DNA of 64,000 bases from Reticulitermes speratus (GCA_021186555.1 JAJKFL010000003.1:35266908-35330907), one strand, 5' to 3'. Numbered from the stretch's first letter, positions 22,893-34,455 are shown. Numbers and translations are program-made. Notes: generated by a model not told the origin, from the letters alone.

Positions 22893-23650
22893 TAGCCTCT
22901 TTAGCAAAATTACGAAAAGCGACAATTAGCTTATTAATGTCTGTCCGTCAGTCTGTCTGCATGGAACTACTCGGCTCCCACTGGATGGATTTTAATGCAG
23001 TTTAATACTTGGGTATTCTTCGAACATCTGTCGAGAAAATTCAAGTTTCATTAAAATCTGGCAAGAATAACGGAAACCTTACATGAAGACCTACGTGCAT
23101 TTATGACAGTATCTCGCTCAATTCTTCTTAGAATGAGAAATGTTTCAGACAAAACGAGTAGCGAAAATCAAAACACACATTTTATTTTCAAAAACTTTGT
23201 TCTGAAAATCGTGCCATTATTGATAGGGTCTATAATGTGAAAAGTTTGGTGGAATCAGACAGGCCACAGATGACAATATTACACGGCGCATGCTCTGTGA
23301 ATGCTGGATAACTAAGGCTACACACAAACACTCAGAATATTTAATACCTATAGCTTTTCTACGGCAGCAATGGTTACGCGAACGCGCCTGAATGTTATGT
23401 TTACACGTAAATTGGCTCTCTTGTTATGCAATGCATGCAACACTAAACGAAATGATTTAGTCAATTTGACGCTATCCATCCCGTTGTGTATATAGACTTA
23501 AAATATATACATAAATAACTCTACGTATTCCGTCTGACACAACCTGTATTAAACATGTAGTGTTTGAAAAAATAATAATAAATACAGGTTGTGTCAAACG
23601 GAATACGTGGTGTTATTAATGAAATGATTTAGGTTTTGCTTCCTCAGTTG
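22893..23650 (+). mobile_element. Interspersed repeat, copy 2, split by a foldback
   Basis: Parallels copy 1 through 'ctcggctcccactggatgga', 'catctgtcgagaaaattcaa', 'gaagacctacgtgcatttat' and 'ggttacgcgaacgcgcctga'. Near 23460 it is interrupted by the 23461-23620 insertion, whose 12-bp flanking duplication (GAAATGATTTAG) probably marks the join. Confidence 0.65.
23461..23620. mobile_element. Foldback insertion with 12-bp duplication
   Basis: Contains inverted arms 23514-23550 and 23581-23617 (37 bp each, few mismatches, loop about 30 bp) including 'gacacaacctgtatt'. The same 12 bp, GAAATGATTTAG, occurs at 23449-23460 and 23621-23632. The simplest reading is a roughly 160-bp element inserted into the older repeat with target duplication. 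Confidence 0.65.
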
Positions 23651-23934
23651 TATACTTTTGTATTATTGCTAACCTCGTTTCAATTTTCTTCCTCAGAGTC
23701 AGACCATTCTTCCTAATCTTAGCCGAAAGACACAAAATCTAAACCCTCATGTTCTAATTTTGAACAGTTGCCCCGTAAAATCAGTGTTACTTGAGATCAG
23801 TGCAAACAGTGACCACAATGTGAACCGTGGGTTCGACACTTAATTCTTTTGCGGCGAAAGTGGTTTCGAGTCAAAATGTTCATGATATTTCTGAGCTCCA
23901 AAACTTCGTTCTTAGCTTTAAATTCAATTGTCTT

Positions 23935-24110
23935 TTCCGTTCCCCCTCCCACTTTCTTTTTCTTTTGCTTCTTTCTCTCTGCGTCTTTTAGATTTACTTT
24001 CCTTAATTCTTTTTCCATTTGTTCTTTACTCTTATTTTTTACTATTTATTTCTTTCTTTCTTTTCGTTCTGACCCACTTTGACGTTTATTTTTTTTCTAT
24101 TTCTTTCCAT
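23935..24110. repeat. Pyrimidine-rich tract
   Basis: About 175 bp of mostly C/T on the plus strand (stretches such as 'tttctttctttcttttc'). The long open frames on both strands here reflect this composition. Confidence 0.75.
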
Positions 24111-24119
24111 GGTCCGTAT

Positions 24120-24860
24120 GATTGATGCAGCCTCCAAGAGAAGTGAAGAATCACTGAGGATCGATGCAGAGTTATCTGCGAACAATACAGGATTGTAATA
24201 AAATGCTATCTTCAGCTTCCTGAACTCCAGAAAAAGGTTCTTAAGTTATGAGGCACATTGTAGACAGAAGAAATGAAGTGAAGCAAAATGGTAAAACGAG
24301 ATAAAGGAAAAGAAAAGGAGCACAAAAGGAAGAAGAAGAATCCCATTAGATCGCCATCATACGTCGGCAATCTGAACAAAGACTGATCACCAAGTCAGGC
24401 ACCGGAGTCGAACTAAAATTACTTCATTTCTATGGCTGTCATCCTTGATAAATTCGTAAAACCCGTGCCATTGGTCTGTGTCTTGCCGGTCTCTTCATTG
24501 ACATTACTACCTTCTCCCTCATGTCATTTCCTTCACAAAAGTACTACCTGGATGTTTGTCTTCTCCTCATCCTTCTGAAGTCAAAATAAAATGTATTTTC
24601 GCTTTATAAACTTCAGTAGAGTATAGATTCTTCTTCCACGGTTTTCAAATGTCAACCACCCACGCTGCTGGACTTTTAACGGTAGACAGTCGGACATACT
24701 GGTATAGACAGATGTCCAGCAGTTATGCGTAGTCTATATTACGTCTTCTAAGACACCTTTAGTAAGCTTTGGTTCTGTCAGTGTGTCAAGGGCACATTAA
24801 CTACAGCATTATTAATCTTTCAGGTACAATCAAGGACAAACTTTTCAAGAGTACTCTAAA
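24120..24860. other. No recognised feature
   Basis: Ordinary AT-rich sequence, including a purine-rich patch at 24290-24345. Confidence 0.4.
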
Positions 24861-24865
24861 CCGGA

Positions 24866-24990
24866 GTCGTTCAAATTTCTGGCACTGCAGGCCCCTTAAT
24901 GATTATCACTAATTGTGCGATAACACCCCCCCCCCTTCAAAATAATCTCAAATCGCGAAGCCCTTAAAACAGCTCGTGGTAACTCCTTAA
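24866..24990 (+). mobile_element. Possible hAT-type end
   Basis: 'gtcgttcaaatttctggcac' leading into 'gcaggccccttaatg' is like a decayed hAT terminus. A nine-C run and 'gcgaagcccttaaaac' follow. Weak. Confidence 0.25.
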
Positions 24991-24999
24991 GTATGAATA

Positions 25000-25930
25000 T
25001 GTACCGAAAAGACAAACATTTAAAATATAGAAGCCTTTATTACGTCAATATGAAATACATTAGAAAAACAATCATTTTCCAAGCAGCAATGAAAATAAAA
25101 CAATGATTAAGAAAAGCTTAAAGGAAAAAAATTATGTTGTACTGAACAGAATATAAAAACACGTGGAATCTCCGTTGAGAAACATTACTGTACACGATGT
25201 GACTATTAAAGCATTAAAATGCTATTCGAGGAAGCCAAAGCACTCGTGCTTTCAAATTTGACATCCATCTTTGTTTGTGCCTTTTTTTTTTGCAAATCAG
25301 AGTTTTAAAACTTTCTACCAGAGCTGAGGAAAAGAAATATAATGTGTAACGGCCTTTCAGTATTAAGTACGGACTCGTTTTGTAGAGGAAAGAACTCTAG
25401 TGTAGAGCACTTCACAGAAGAAATAAAGAGATCTTTATTTTCTGGGTCTCTTATTATAATTTGATAATAAACATAGCCCATATAGCAATTATATCTTACA
25501 AATTTAATATGTATAAATTTTTTCGTTGTAATGTATCTTAAGTATCATTTTACTTAAAGGTTTAATAAAAAATTAATGCATTTTCCTTTAGTCGTTAAAC
25601 AGACCTTAATTCTGATAGCATTTTCTACCACTCTTGTGTGAATTTTATTAATTTTAATTTCTTTAAGGTCCACATAACTTAATGATGTAAAGGCTTTCCT
25701 GAGCGCAGCATAAGGCATCATTTCCAAACATCGCCACCACTCGCATGTATGAATTTGGGAAAAATAAATTATTTGTATACTTTTAGAATGGTCTCATAGA
25801 AATACTACATATTTGAACGAAGGTAATCCAAGTATTGACGATTGTCCTTGTGCTAGAAAGAAATAATTGCGTAGATGCCCTATTTTTCCTTCCAGCAAAC
25901 TCATTGTAAGAAAGAGGCCTGTACACAATA
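25000..25930. other. No recognised feature
   Basis: AT-rich; nothing supportable. Confidence 0.45.
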
Positions 25931-25935
25931 CACAA

Positions 25936-26020
25936 AAATGGTAAAGGTAAAGCAATCCCATTATAGGCCTGGACAGGCACTTAGGGCTCCAGGAGGTTGA
26001 GACTCTCAGATTTCTAGAAA
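25936..26020 (-). mobile_element. SINE 3' fragment (40576 family)
   Basis: Plus-strand order 'ggtaaagcaatcccattata', 'cctggacaggc', 'cttagggctccaggaggttg' and 'agatttctagaaaat' matches the low-coordinate end of the 40576-40837 SINE, which is that element's 3' end. Confidence 0.75.
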
Positions 26021-26377
26021 ATCTATCAGAGTGCTACAGGAAATAACATGTTTTATATTATCAACAGTTCAGGATTACGTCTCACTGCAAGTCTAAACAG
26101 ATACTGCAAGTTCCAGTTCACTAAAAAGCAGAGTTTCCTCCTTTCGCGGAATGTTTCAAATTGAATTTGTTACTTAGAAAATATGTATTTTTTAACGGCG
26201 GGAAGGGGACGTGTTTCTTTCAAAACTAGCCGATTGAAGCTAGTTACAACTTCTACAAACTGTGCGGTGACAAAATTCATTCCGAATTATGTATTTTAAA
26301 GAGAATACAATAAGAATTTACTTTAAAAGGAGAATACATACATCCTCATGCAATATCTTGAGGCTTTATCTGTTTAA

Positions 26378-26608
26378 CCCCTTAAAGACTAAGATCTATC
26401 CTGATATATATTTATAGATTCATTTCGTATCTTGCAGGAACCACACTCCATCTTGGCTATAAACGCCGATCAGTTAGTGCTGGATAAGGAAATAATCGCC
26501 GTGTTCTGAGATCCATACCAAACACATAAATACATGCTGTGTGTAGAACGAAGGAATTTTTAAAATCAAACCTTGTGGTATATATAGTAGCTACTGGGCC
26601 TTAAAGGG
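26378..26608. mobile_element. piggyBac-like MITE
   Basis: Bounded by TTAA on both sides (26374-26377 and 26609-26612), with inverted ends CCCCTTAAAG and CTTTAAGGCCC in matching orientation. A 231-bp non-coding interior runs through 'ggaaccacactcc' and 'ggtatatatagta'. TTAA duplications and C-rich short termini are diagnostic of the piggyBac superfamily. It is related to the 3553-3919 element. Confidence 0.7.
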
Positions 26609-26668
26609 TTAATGTAGTTATACCATACTCTGCTATCTTCAGTTACCAAACCAACAGAAAGCTGTTTC

Positions 26669-26670
<2 letters not shown>

Positions 26671-26710
<40 letters not shown>
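26671..26710. repeat. (TA)n microsatellite
   Basis: About 16 TA units ending in 'ttatataa'. Confidence 0.95.
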
Positions 26711-27269
26711 ACGTTTGTATGAAGTTCCAATGGGCCATAATTTCTTAGCTGTGTTATTTCAAAATTTACTAACACAAACACCTTTTGAAACTCACGAGAA
26801 AATATCAACCTCAGAATATCCTGATGTGTCGTACATATTCAACAGAGTATTGAAAAACAAATTAATCATGTCAATAGCTTGAGATGAATCAAGTTGAATG
26901 TTTATCTGAGTGCGTGTATGTGTGTATGTTGGATTATGTGAGTGAAATATATATTTATAGTCAAGAGGTGGGGGGCGACAGCTTACACATGCAGTACTGA
27001 TAATCCATCTTCCTCTCCGCTGACAAGAAAACATATTTCTCTTCCCAAAACTTCTCCCCGAGAACAGGCAAGTACGAAGGAACCTTGCATAGCATGTCGT
27101 TATGAGTTAGAACGTGTCAGACGATGACGTAACTGCGACGGAACACACCTAACTTTTAGCACCCATCTCCCAAAAGAACGTGAAATAAAATTAAATTGTC
27201 TCAAAAAACAGAACCCTTCGAAACATTTCTATACCAGCGCCAAGTCCAAATGTCACTCAAGGGGGTATA

Positions 27270-27605
27270 GGAAACGAAAAGTTGAAAAGAGGATCAACAA
27301 CTGAGAAGGGATACAAGACAAAGAGAAGTAAAAGTCAAAGAACGAATAAAAAATCCTAGAAGTTTGAAGAACCGGAGGGACCTACCAAAAAGCAGCAAGG
27401 AACTTCTGGAAGGTACAAGTTTGGACAAAAAGGAAGAAGAGTTCTAGAAAGAAGAAGAGGGACAAGGAGAGACGTGGGAAGTGATAAGAACGCTTGACTG
27501 ATGTCCGTGATAATGTGCTATCGTCAATCCATGTCTTCCACTTCCACCCACTCTCTTCTCTTGTCCTCAGCCCCTCATTTCATCTCCCTCACCCAACAAA
27601 ATTTC
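27270..27605. repeat. Purine block followed by pyrimidine block
   Basis: 27270-27490 is dominated by A/G on the plus strand; 27535-27605 switches to C/T. Such strand asymmetry is notable just upstream of the TATA-like element at 27631. It could be a coincidence of repeat decay. Confidence 0.55.
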
Positions 27606-27630
27606 CCCAACATCCCTTCTTGCTCGTCGA

Positions 27631-27710
27631 CATAAAAGCAGGTCTCTACAGGACAGACGTCTGAACCTGTACAATACCACTGCAATCATTACACAAGCAA
27701 CAACTACATG
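27631..27710 (+). promoter_or_regulatory. Candidate TATA promoter with tiny first exon
   Basis: CATAAAAGCAGG at 27631 is followed about 30 bp later by 'aggacagacgtctg', and at 27708 by ATG overlapping a consensus splice donor (AT|GTAAGT). TATA, a short leader and a first exon ending at or just after the start codon is the usual layout of insect cuticular-protein genes. No second exon could be recognised downstream. It may be an orphan or decayed promoter, or chance. Confidence 0.3.
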
Positions 27711-27719
27711 TAAGTTGAT

Positions 27720-28930
27720 TCACGCTGCTTCTTCCTTTTGGTAAATTCAACTAAAGTACTTCAAATATGTAACATATATATAGGTCACTAACACTGCATT
27801 ATACGAGTAGACTACTCCTCATTCCGCACTGGAATTTAAATTTCTAGAATATCAGGGAAATATCCACGTCAAACTAAGCCTTTTAATACAAATATCGCTG
27901 GTATCCTGAAAAAGTATTAAAATTGAAAGAAATTTCTAAAATATATGGTGCATTTGTATTTATATTTTTACAACAAAAAACAAATTCAATATATACGCAT
28001 ATACATCAAAAAGTAAATAAAGTTTGCGACTCGAAATTTATGTAAACAGCCTTGAATATTATATGTTCATACAAAACTGGCTACACTAGACATAAAACTC
28101 TCACTAGCTACACAAATGTAGACCCGTGTTCCGTAAAGTCTAATTAATTATTCTGTGGTACTAAAGAAAGAAACTGAAATATCAGTAAAAGACACACATG
28201 AGAAGCGATAAAATTTAGCGTTTCGTGCTTATTTAAGCTTCACGTATAAACTGTGGAATTTAAAGCAGTAAATAATACACTGCTAAAAATATGAAACCTA
28301 CCAATTGTGGTGCTTCATTCACCTTTGAATCACGGCAGAAAAACTGACTGTACTGACGGAAGTTATTGTGGTGTTGTTCTGCCTCTCCTTAAGATGTTCA
28401 GATAGTACACTGAAATAGGCCACTATCACTTCTCTCCACTTCCTTTTCATCTCATCATTTATTATGAAGATTTAAATTTACCTTCACATTTGTCACAACT
28501 GTATTACATTTTGTTTATGCTAGTTTACGGGAATGCCTACATCGACTCGCGAATGTTGCGGCGCTCGACATACACATTCGTTTTCCTAACATCGACCCAC
28601 CTCTTATGCTGTACTGTATTAGGCACTAATGCCTGTTGCATTTGGAATTTCATCGTTTCAGAGTGTCCAATGTCTCTTTCACGAATTGCTTTGTAATTCA
28701 TGAACAGTTTAAACATTTCGTGACTTCCCTCCTCTGCACGTAATCTATCTCTTTATCACATACAAAAGACAATCTTGTACACAAAGCTACAGAAACGAAT
28801 GACGATCTTCTGTCGATTTAACTTACATGAAGAGAGATATCATGAATTAGGCAAAAGGAAAAATTCTCTTATTATTTTGACACTACGTGTATAATGTAAG
28901 GCAACGTAAACATGAAATTATGCACACAGG
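27720..28930. other. No recognised feature
   Basis: AT-rich; no candidate second exon for the 27631 promoter was found here. Confidence 0.4.
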
Positions 28931-28936
28931 GAGACG

Positions 28937-29670
28937 GACATGCTCATATAGTTGGCGTACCTACCTTAGACATGCTCATGTAGTTGACGTACCTACCTCA
29001 GACATGCTCATATAATTGACGTACCTACCTCAGACATGCTCATATAATTGACGTACCTACCTCAGACATGCTCATATAGTTGACGTACCTACCTCACACA
29101 TGCTCATATAGTTGGCGTACCTACCTCACACATGCTCATATAGTTGGCGTACCTACCTCACACATGCTCATATAGTTGACGTACCTACCTCAGACATGCT
29201 CATATAGTTGATGTACCTACCTCAGACATGCTCATATAGTTGACGTACTACCTCACACATGCTCATATAGTTGACGTACCTACCTCACACATGCTCATAT
29301 AGTTGACGTACCTACCTCAGACATGCTCATATAGTTGATGTACCTACCTCAGACATGCTCATATAGTTGACGTACTACCTCACACATGCTCGTATAGTTG
29401 ACGTACCTACTTCACACATGCTCATATAGTTGACGTACCTACCTCACACATGCTCATATAGTTGGCGTATCTACCTCAGACATGCTCATATAGTTGGTGT
29501 ACCTACCTCAGACATGCTCATATAGTTGGCGTACCTACCTCAGACATGCTCATATAGTTGGCGTACCAACCTCAGACATGCTCATATAGTTGGTGTACCT
29601 ACCTCACACATGCTCATATAGTTGGCGTACCTACCTCAGACATGTTCATATAGTTGACGTACCTACCTCA
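28937..29670. repeat. 32-bp satellite array, 23 units
   Basis: Unit about CATGCTCATATAGTTGACGT plus 'acctacctcaga'. 734 bp equals 23 units if two are 31 bp, and two 31-bp units ('cgtactacc') are visible. Variants 'gatgtacc' and 'cgtactacc' recur exactly 127 bp apart (for example 29207 and 29334), i.e. a four-unit higher-order repeat. The 3' end runs into (CA)n. It is non-coding; open frames across it are by-products of the periodicity. Confidence 0.92.
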
Positions 29671-29718
29671 CACACACACACGTATTTGCATGCACACAAA
29701 CACACACACACACACACT
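29671..29718. repeat. (CA)n microsatellite
   Basis: Interrupted CA repeat that directly continues from the last satellite unit ('ctcacacacacacac'). Confidence 0.9.
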
Positions 29719-29832
29719 ATCGCAAGAGGGAAATTAAGTCCTCATGACGTCAAACATAAGCCTATTTTATAAATATTATCCAAATATGCACTAATTGTCA
29801 CATGTTCATAATAATATATTTAAAACATTCCA

Positions 29833-29873
29833 CTCCTACATATTTCGGACCCTTTCGGCCCATCATCAGGGAG
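29833..29873 (-). ncRNA. Hammerhead-ribozyme-like motif
   Basis: Minus strand: CUCC, CUGAUGA, helix II GGGCC / GGUCC closed by GAAAG, GAAA, UAUGUA, then GGAG pairing with CUCC. The catalytic core is exact at the conserved positions (CUGAUGA...GAAA), and the base before helix I is A, an allowed cleavage base. Helix III is only one or two pairs, as in the minimal hammerheads of Penelope-like elements. This is the best conserved core of the four found here. Confidence 0.65.
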
Positions 29874-30089
29874 AACATCAGACGCTACAAACCTACTTTT
29901 TCCTGGGCTACGAAGCGGTGTATATTGGTAGATAAGTATCGAAGCTTTGAGGAAACCTGATACTCCATCTTCAGGTTTGAAGAAGATTGTGGTGTCAGGT
30001 TCATCCCGAACATCGGTACTTCACTACGAGGCAACACGACGTCGCGTGTACCGTTCTATCTTACTTGGACATCCACTTACAATTGTTAT

Positions 30090-30305
30090 CAAAACAAGGA
30101 TGGTGGAGTGGACGAGGCTTGTAGAACATATGCGGGAGGTGAAGACGCATACAAAGTATTACTGCCTTAGCCTGAAGAGCTCATTTGGAAGTGGTACAAG
30201 TAGATGGGGGAACAATATTAAATTGGATCTTACAGAAATAAGGTGTAACCTTGTGGACTGAATTTATCTGTCTCACGACATGGTCCGTGGTGGCCAGTTG
30301 TGAAA
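30090..30305 (+). mobile_element. LINE ORF2 tail fragment
   Basis: The plus-strand frame reads TRMVEWTRLVEHMREVKTHT, then NNIKLDLTEIRCNLVD and WIYLSHDMVRGGQL. This aligns with the '...MRWAGHVARM...DNIKMDL...DWI.LAQD' blocks seen in the 17933 and 41580 pieces. One frame is open for 104 codons, but it lacks the RT core and the 'RPLGRPRR' block is eroded. Confidence 0.7.
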
Positions 30306-30309
30306 AAAG

Positions 30310-30790
30310 ATAAAATAATTTTTTCAATAGGAGGTAGTCTTTTTTCACTACGTGAGCTATCTTAGCTTCTCTGTAACGATTCTAGTCCATAGATTTAATA
30401 TTTATTTTACAAAAATATTTATTTTCGTATTACATAATGACGATTAACAAGTCATAAAACATTATATTTTTTAATTCACTATTATTCTATTCTTATGTAT
30501 AACTTGAGAAGCCTACATTATGTGCTCATACGCGCAGAAGTGACTGATGTTCTCCTATTGGCAATTGTCTTTTGAATTTAATAAGTGTACTTACTTTAAC
30601 CATATTGGTGCAGTCCAGTGTGTACATACATTCAATGACTCAATTAAGAATTATCCATATGCAAATAGCTTATAAATTGCTAATTAAGGTCGCTCCGATT
30701 CCATTATGTCGATTTTAACACGTGAATAGTTAAAGGTTGATAGAGTGTCTGTTCGTAGCCTTCACACTGCCACTTGGAGTTGGGGTAAAG
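30310..30790. other. No recognised feature
   Basis: AT-rich; nothing supportable. Confidence 0.45.
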
Positions 30791-31005
30791 TTAACATTGT
30801 CCCTGTGTACGCCATGAAGGAATATGGGGGAATGGGGTTAAAGCTCCATGCATTTTTAACCTCGGAACTGTATGGGAATGAGTGGTCAAATTTCATCCCC
30901 TCCTTCATTGCCCTGGGAAATAATTCCTGGTACTCATTGAACAGGAGACTGTTGCCTGGAATAAAACCACGATTCTTCGGGCGTCCGGCCCGTATCTTAG
31001 TATAC
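30790..31005 (-). mobile_element. Diverged SINE fragment
   Basis: Plus-strand 'gttaaagctccatgcatttt' followed by 'ctgggaaataattcctggta' and 'cgggcgtccggcccgtatct' matches the antisense of insect tRNA-headed SINEs. The 'cctggtactcatt' stretch is shared with 40576-40837. The 87-codon frame is incidental. Confidence 0.5.
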
Positions 31006-31420
31006 TGACGGAGTTATTCCGGCACTGAATGTTACAATTTCAAACTTCCGACTTCTGTGATGTGACACTGTAGTCTAGCACATAGATACCAACTTTCCTA
31101 GCAAATGTGTTGCTTTTATCGTCACTGTAGTAGAAGGGAGTCAGTTTGCTTGCTCACATCCCTGGTCCCAAATCTCCTTTACTTATATTACATACATTCA
31201 TCGCCGTTGGTCTCACTCCTGTGCTGAACAAGAAGGTGGGAATTTCTCTGAAACGTTCGTAACAAGCAAATAGACTGTACCACCTCACATGCCAGAGGAC
31301 CATAACATTAATTGGAAACCTCACATCACATATTTAATTCAATGTGTAATGAGATATAGAACAGTGTTGTTGCTAATAGGATAGGAATCACTTTAAACAA
31401 TTGTCTACGACATCATATTT

Positions 31421-31459
31421 TGACGAATTTTACCATAGGATTTATGGTACAATTCGTCA
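31421..31459. repeat. 17-bp inverted repeat
   Basis: TGACGAATTTTACCATA and its complement with one mismatch, separated by five bases. It would make a stable hairpin; no known family. Confidence 0.8.
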
Positions 31460-31860
31460 CAAAAATTGGCATGGTACAAAGCAACTCTATTAACGTAGTA
31501 TGTATGTGGTTTTGTTAGTTGCTCACGAGATGGCAATAGCTGTCAATAGTCCGAACTAAAAATGAGCTTACCGTAATTTCACGGATGATCGAGATGAACA
31601 TCACCACCCCGTCAATATATGAAGAATGGCCCTGGTACAACTTTAACGTGCTCAAAATTTGAGGTGTGCCAAATATATATTGTTCTATTTCCAGTTCATT
31701 ACACATACGACGAATAATGGCTAGGCCCTCTGTCAAACGCGCCCCTAACGTCCGTGTTCCTGTATTTTTTAATTGAAAATTGAAGGGGTCTGGGTTTAAG
31801 GTGGTGTCAGTGTAGAGAGTAGAGCATGAACTTGCTGGGATTTGAAATCGTGGCAATGTT

Positions 31861-31861
<1 letters not shown>

Positions 31862-31906
<45 letters not shown>

Positions 31907-31976
31907 AAACACAAACACACACAAACAAACACACACACACACAGTCACCCACACACACACACACACACACACAATC
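31862..31976. repeat. (CA)n microsatellite, interrupted
   Basis: Roughly 115 bp of CA with AAAC interruptions in the middle. Both-strand open frames of up to 159 codons across it are artefacts of the period. Confidence 0.95.
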
Positions 31977-31989
31977 ACCCACCCACCAA

Positions 31990-32400
31990 CACATATCAAA
32001 ACTACCCCCTTTCTCCCCATTTTGGTTTTGCGACTCCTACAATCCCTTCAACCCCTTCCCGTTTTTCTATCTCATGGGTTTTATATACGACGTTGCCACT
32101 CCTCCATGTGTTCTCTCTCCTTTTGTAACCCCCCTTTTCCTCAATCCAACCCCCTCCGGCGCCGTCCCCAATGAATAGGCTGTTGTAATCCATCAAGTGA
32201 TGCCATGCGTAGCTCCAGCTCAGCGTCCATCTCTCTCTGTCTTGTTTCTCTGTCTTTCTTTCCTGTCCCTGTCGCTCTCTGCTGCTCTCATTTTTCTTCC
32301 AGGTTCGCTCCATCATTCCCCGTCACAACCGTCCGCCCTTTTAAGCGACCGCCCCAACTACGTTGCCAAACTTCGTGTGTGCCACTCAAAAGTACTGCTC
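31990..32400. repeat. Pyrimidine-rich tract
   Basis: Plus strand is C/T-rich over about 350 bp. No domain is recognisable in any of the four frames it keeps open. Confidence 0.5.
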
Positions 32401-32474
32401 AATATTTTTGTTTTAGATTAAGAAGATAATAATGACGATAAAGATAATTAGTCTACGACGCAGAGTTTTCTTTG

Positions 32475-32600
32475 AGAAGTTGATAGTTAATCAGCGGTCA
32501 GAAAATTTCTGCCTCTATAGAAATGGAAGGTTCATTACCGTGATCAACAGAGACAAAACTGGGCCCTGTTCTGAGCCTCATGAAGATGGAGATGGTGATA
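32475..32600 (-). mobile_element. LINE 3' UTR fragment
   Basis: Plus strand 'gtcagaaaatttctgcctct', 'ggaaggttcattaccgtg' parallels the antisense 3' block of the 17933 and 7131 copies. No coding part remains. Confidence 0.5.
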
Positions 32601-33045
32601 ATGCTGACAGCAGCGGTAGCAAGCACTGCTTGTTTCCTCAGTATTAAATCTCTTAGCACCAGGTTCTTGGATGTATGCTACGATGAATTTGAGACAAGTA
32701 GGCCAACTGAAAGATACAAGACTATTTAATTAATCTATATAATTTGAAGTTCACCGTAAATTTATAAAGAAAACATTGGTGCAATGACTGATTAGGGGTG
32801 GAAGGACACAAAGCAAATGTCATTTAGTACTTACTGAGGGTGGGGAAATTTATTGTGCCTTCTGGTGCAATAACTCCATGTAAAAACTGGATAAAAGTAA
32901 GAAGAAGACAAAATTGTTAATTCTGATTTGCTAGTTAAATTAATTTTACTGCAGTATTTTGTCCTGTGTTTTGTCACTTTCGTTTTTCTTTGATTTTGTA
33001 GGCATGTTTGTTAGATTTGTGTAAGTATTGGTGCTGATTTTGTGG

Positions 33046-33077
33046 TTATTATTATTATTGTTATTATTATTATTATA
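33046..33077. repeat. (ATT)n microsatellite
   Basis: About ten ATT units with one G interruption. Confidence 0.9.
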
Positions 33078-33984
33078 AAAATCGCCTTTTCATCGGGACG
33101 GAAGACTTCGAAGACTGTAAATTTGTATTCCTTGACAGAAACAAAATGAAAAGTGAAAAACTCTGACCCTCAAAATAGAGTGAAGATTGTGGGAGATTAA
33201 ATGTGTGGCAAAAGAATCGTCCATAAAAGGATTGCACACCTTGTCAAAAATGATTTTTAAAGTGGAAAAGAATGAAGAATTTATATCATATATCTTATTA
33301 CTTTATCTAGCGCCGATAATATTCACATAGCGTTATATCAGTCACCCCGTCATTGTAAAGGAGCCCTCAAACAGGTCTTTATTCTGTGGGTCCCTTGTCA
33401 CTGGCGGCATGGCGCGCCCTCAGCGGAAGGAAAAGAAGGCCACCGGATATGAACGGTAGATGCGATTATATTGAAAAATTAGTTGGCGACGTCCGGCAAT
33501 GGGTGGTCCTGCAAGTCAAGGACTGAGCTGAGATTAAATAGTCCTCAAAGTAGAAAGCAGCATGCTACACAGAGCCTGGGTACAGGCTGCACTGAAAGCG
33601 GTATATTACATAATGGAACTCGGATTACACAAAAAGCGGGGAATGGTAGTTGCCCAGTTACTTATCTTTGCTAGAAGGCCCTCTATCTGCAGACTTAATT
33701 ATGTATTTATTTACTTATTTAGAATACTTTTGTATAGTGGTTTACCATAAGGAATTTATAAGCCTTGCCGCTAAGTTCAGCTTCTTGTCTTATAAAAATC
33801 CTACTCGGGCACAGAAAGTGAAGTACTACATGAAGTGTACGTCCTTTTTCCTGACTAACTTTACAGTCTTAATACTTTAGTTAAGTACAAATTTGATCTA
33901 TACACATTTCATATTTGTTCTTTGATCATTTGAAGCGAACTATACCATAACTAACAAACTCCATGCGCAAGCGGTGTTTTTGAG

Positions 33985-34345
33985 AATCAGCTAGTTTTTC
34001 GGCGACTCAAGGTATTCCATACATATTACCATGTTCACAAAAGCCCGATTCCTTTACCCATCCAGAGTCAGATTAGTTCAGTCTAAGCACTCTTGTCCTA
34101 TTTATTTAACATCCATTTTAATATTATCCTTACAACTACGCAGCGGTCTTCGAAACCGTGTCTTCCTTCAGTTTTTCCAACCAAAAATCTGTCTACATTT
34201 CTGTTCTCTCCAATGCGAGCCACATGTCCTGGCCATCCCATTCTCTTTCATTTGACCACCGTAATAATGTTTGGCAAGGAATACAAGTCATGACACTCCT
34301 CATTATGCAATTTTCTCCAGCCTTAAAAATTCTATATTTAAATGT
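33985..34345 (-). mobile_element. LINE 3' end fragment
   Basis: Antisense order matches the 17933 LINE: 'cagctagtttttcggcgact' (3' block), 'ttcacaaaagcccga', then decayed coding blocks, ending near 'caccgtaataatgtttggca' (the SPNIIRV block) and 'ctcctcattatg'. All reading frames are interrupted. Confidence 0.65.
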
Positions 34346-34398
34346 ATAATCAAATACACATTTGCAATGCTGTTACGTGCGAAATATAACTCTGAAAA

Positions 34399-34455
34399 TA
34401 TGATGACGATGACGGTGATGGTGACGATGATGATGATAATTATGATAACGATGAG
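34399..34455. repeat. (GAT/GAC)n-like microsatellite
   Basis: Imperfect ATG/GAC/GTG triplets, about 18 units. Confidence 0.8.

Noticed and set aside
28937-29670. CRISPR-like array
   Set aside because: The repeat units are contiguous without spacers, and the window is eukaryotic.
31515-31994. 159-codon minus-strand frame and overlapping plus-strand frames
   Set aside because: They run through the (CA)n tract, whose period keeps frames open; there is no domain outside it.
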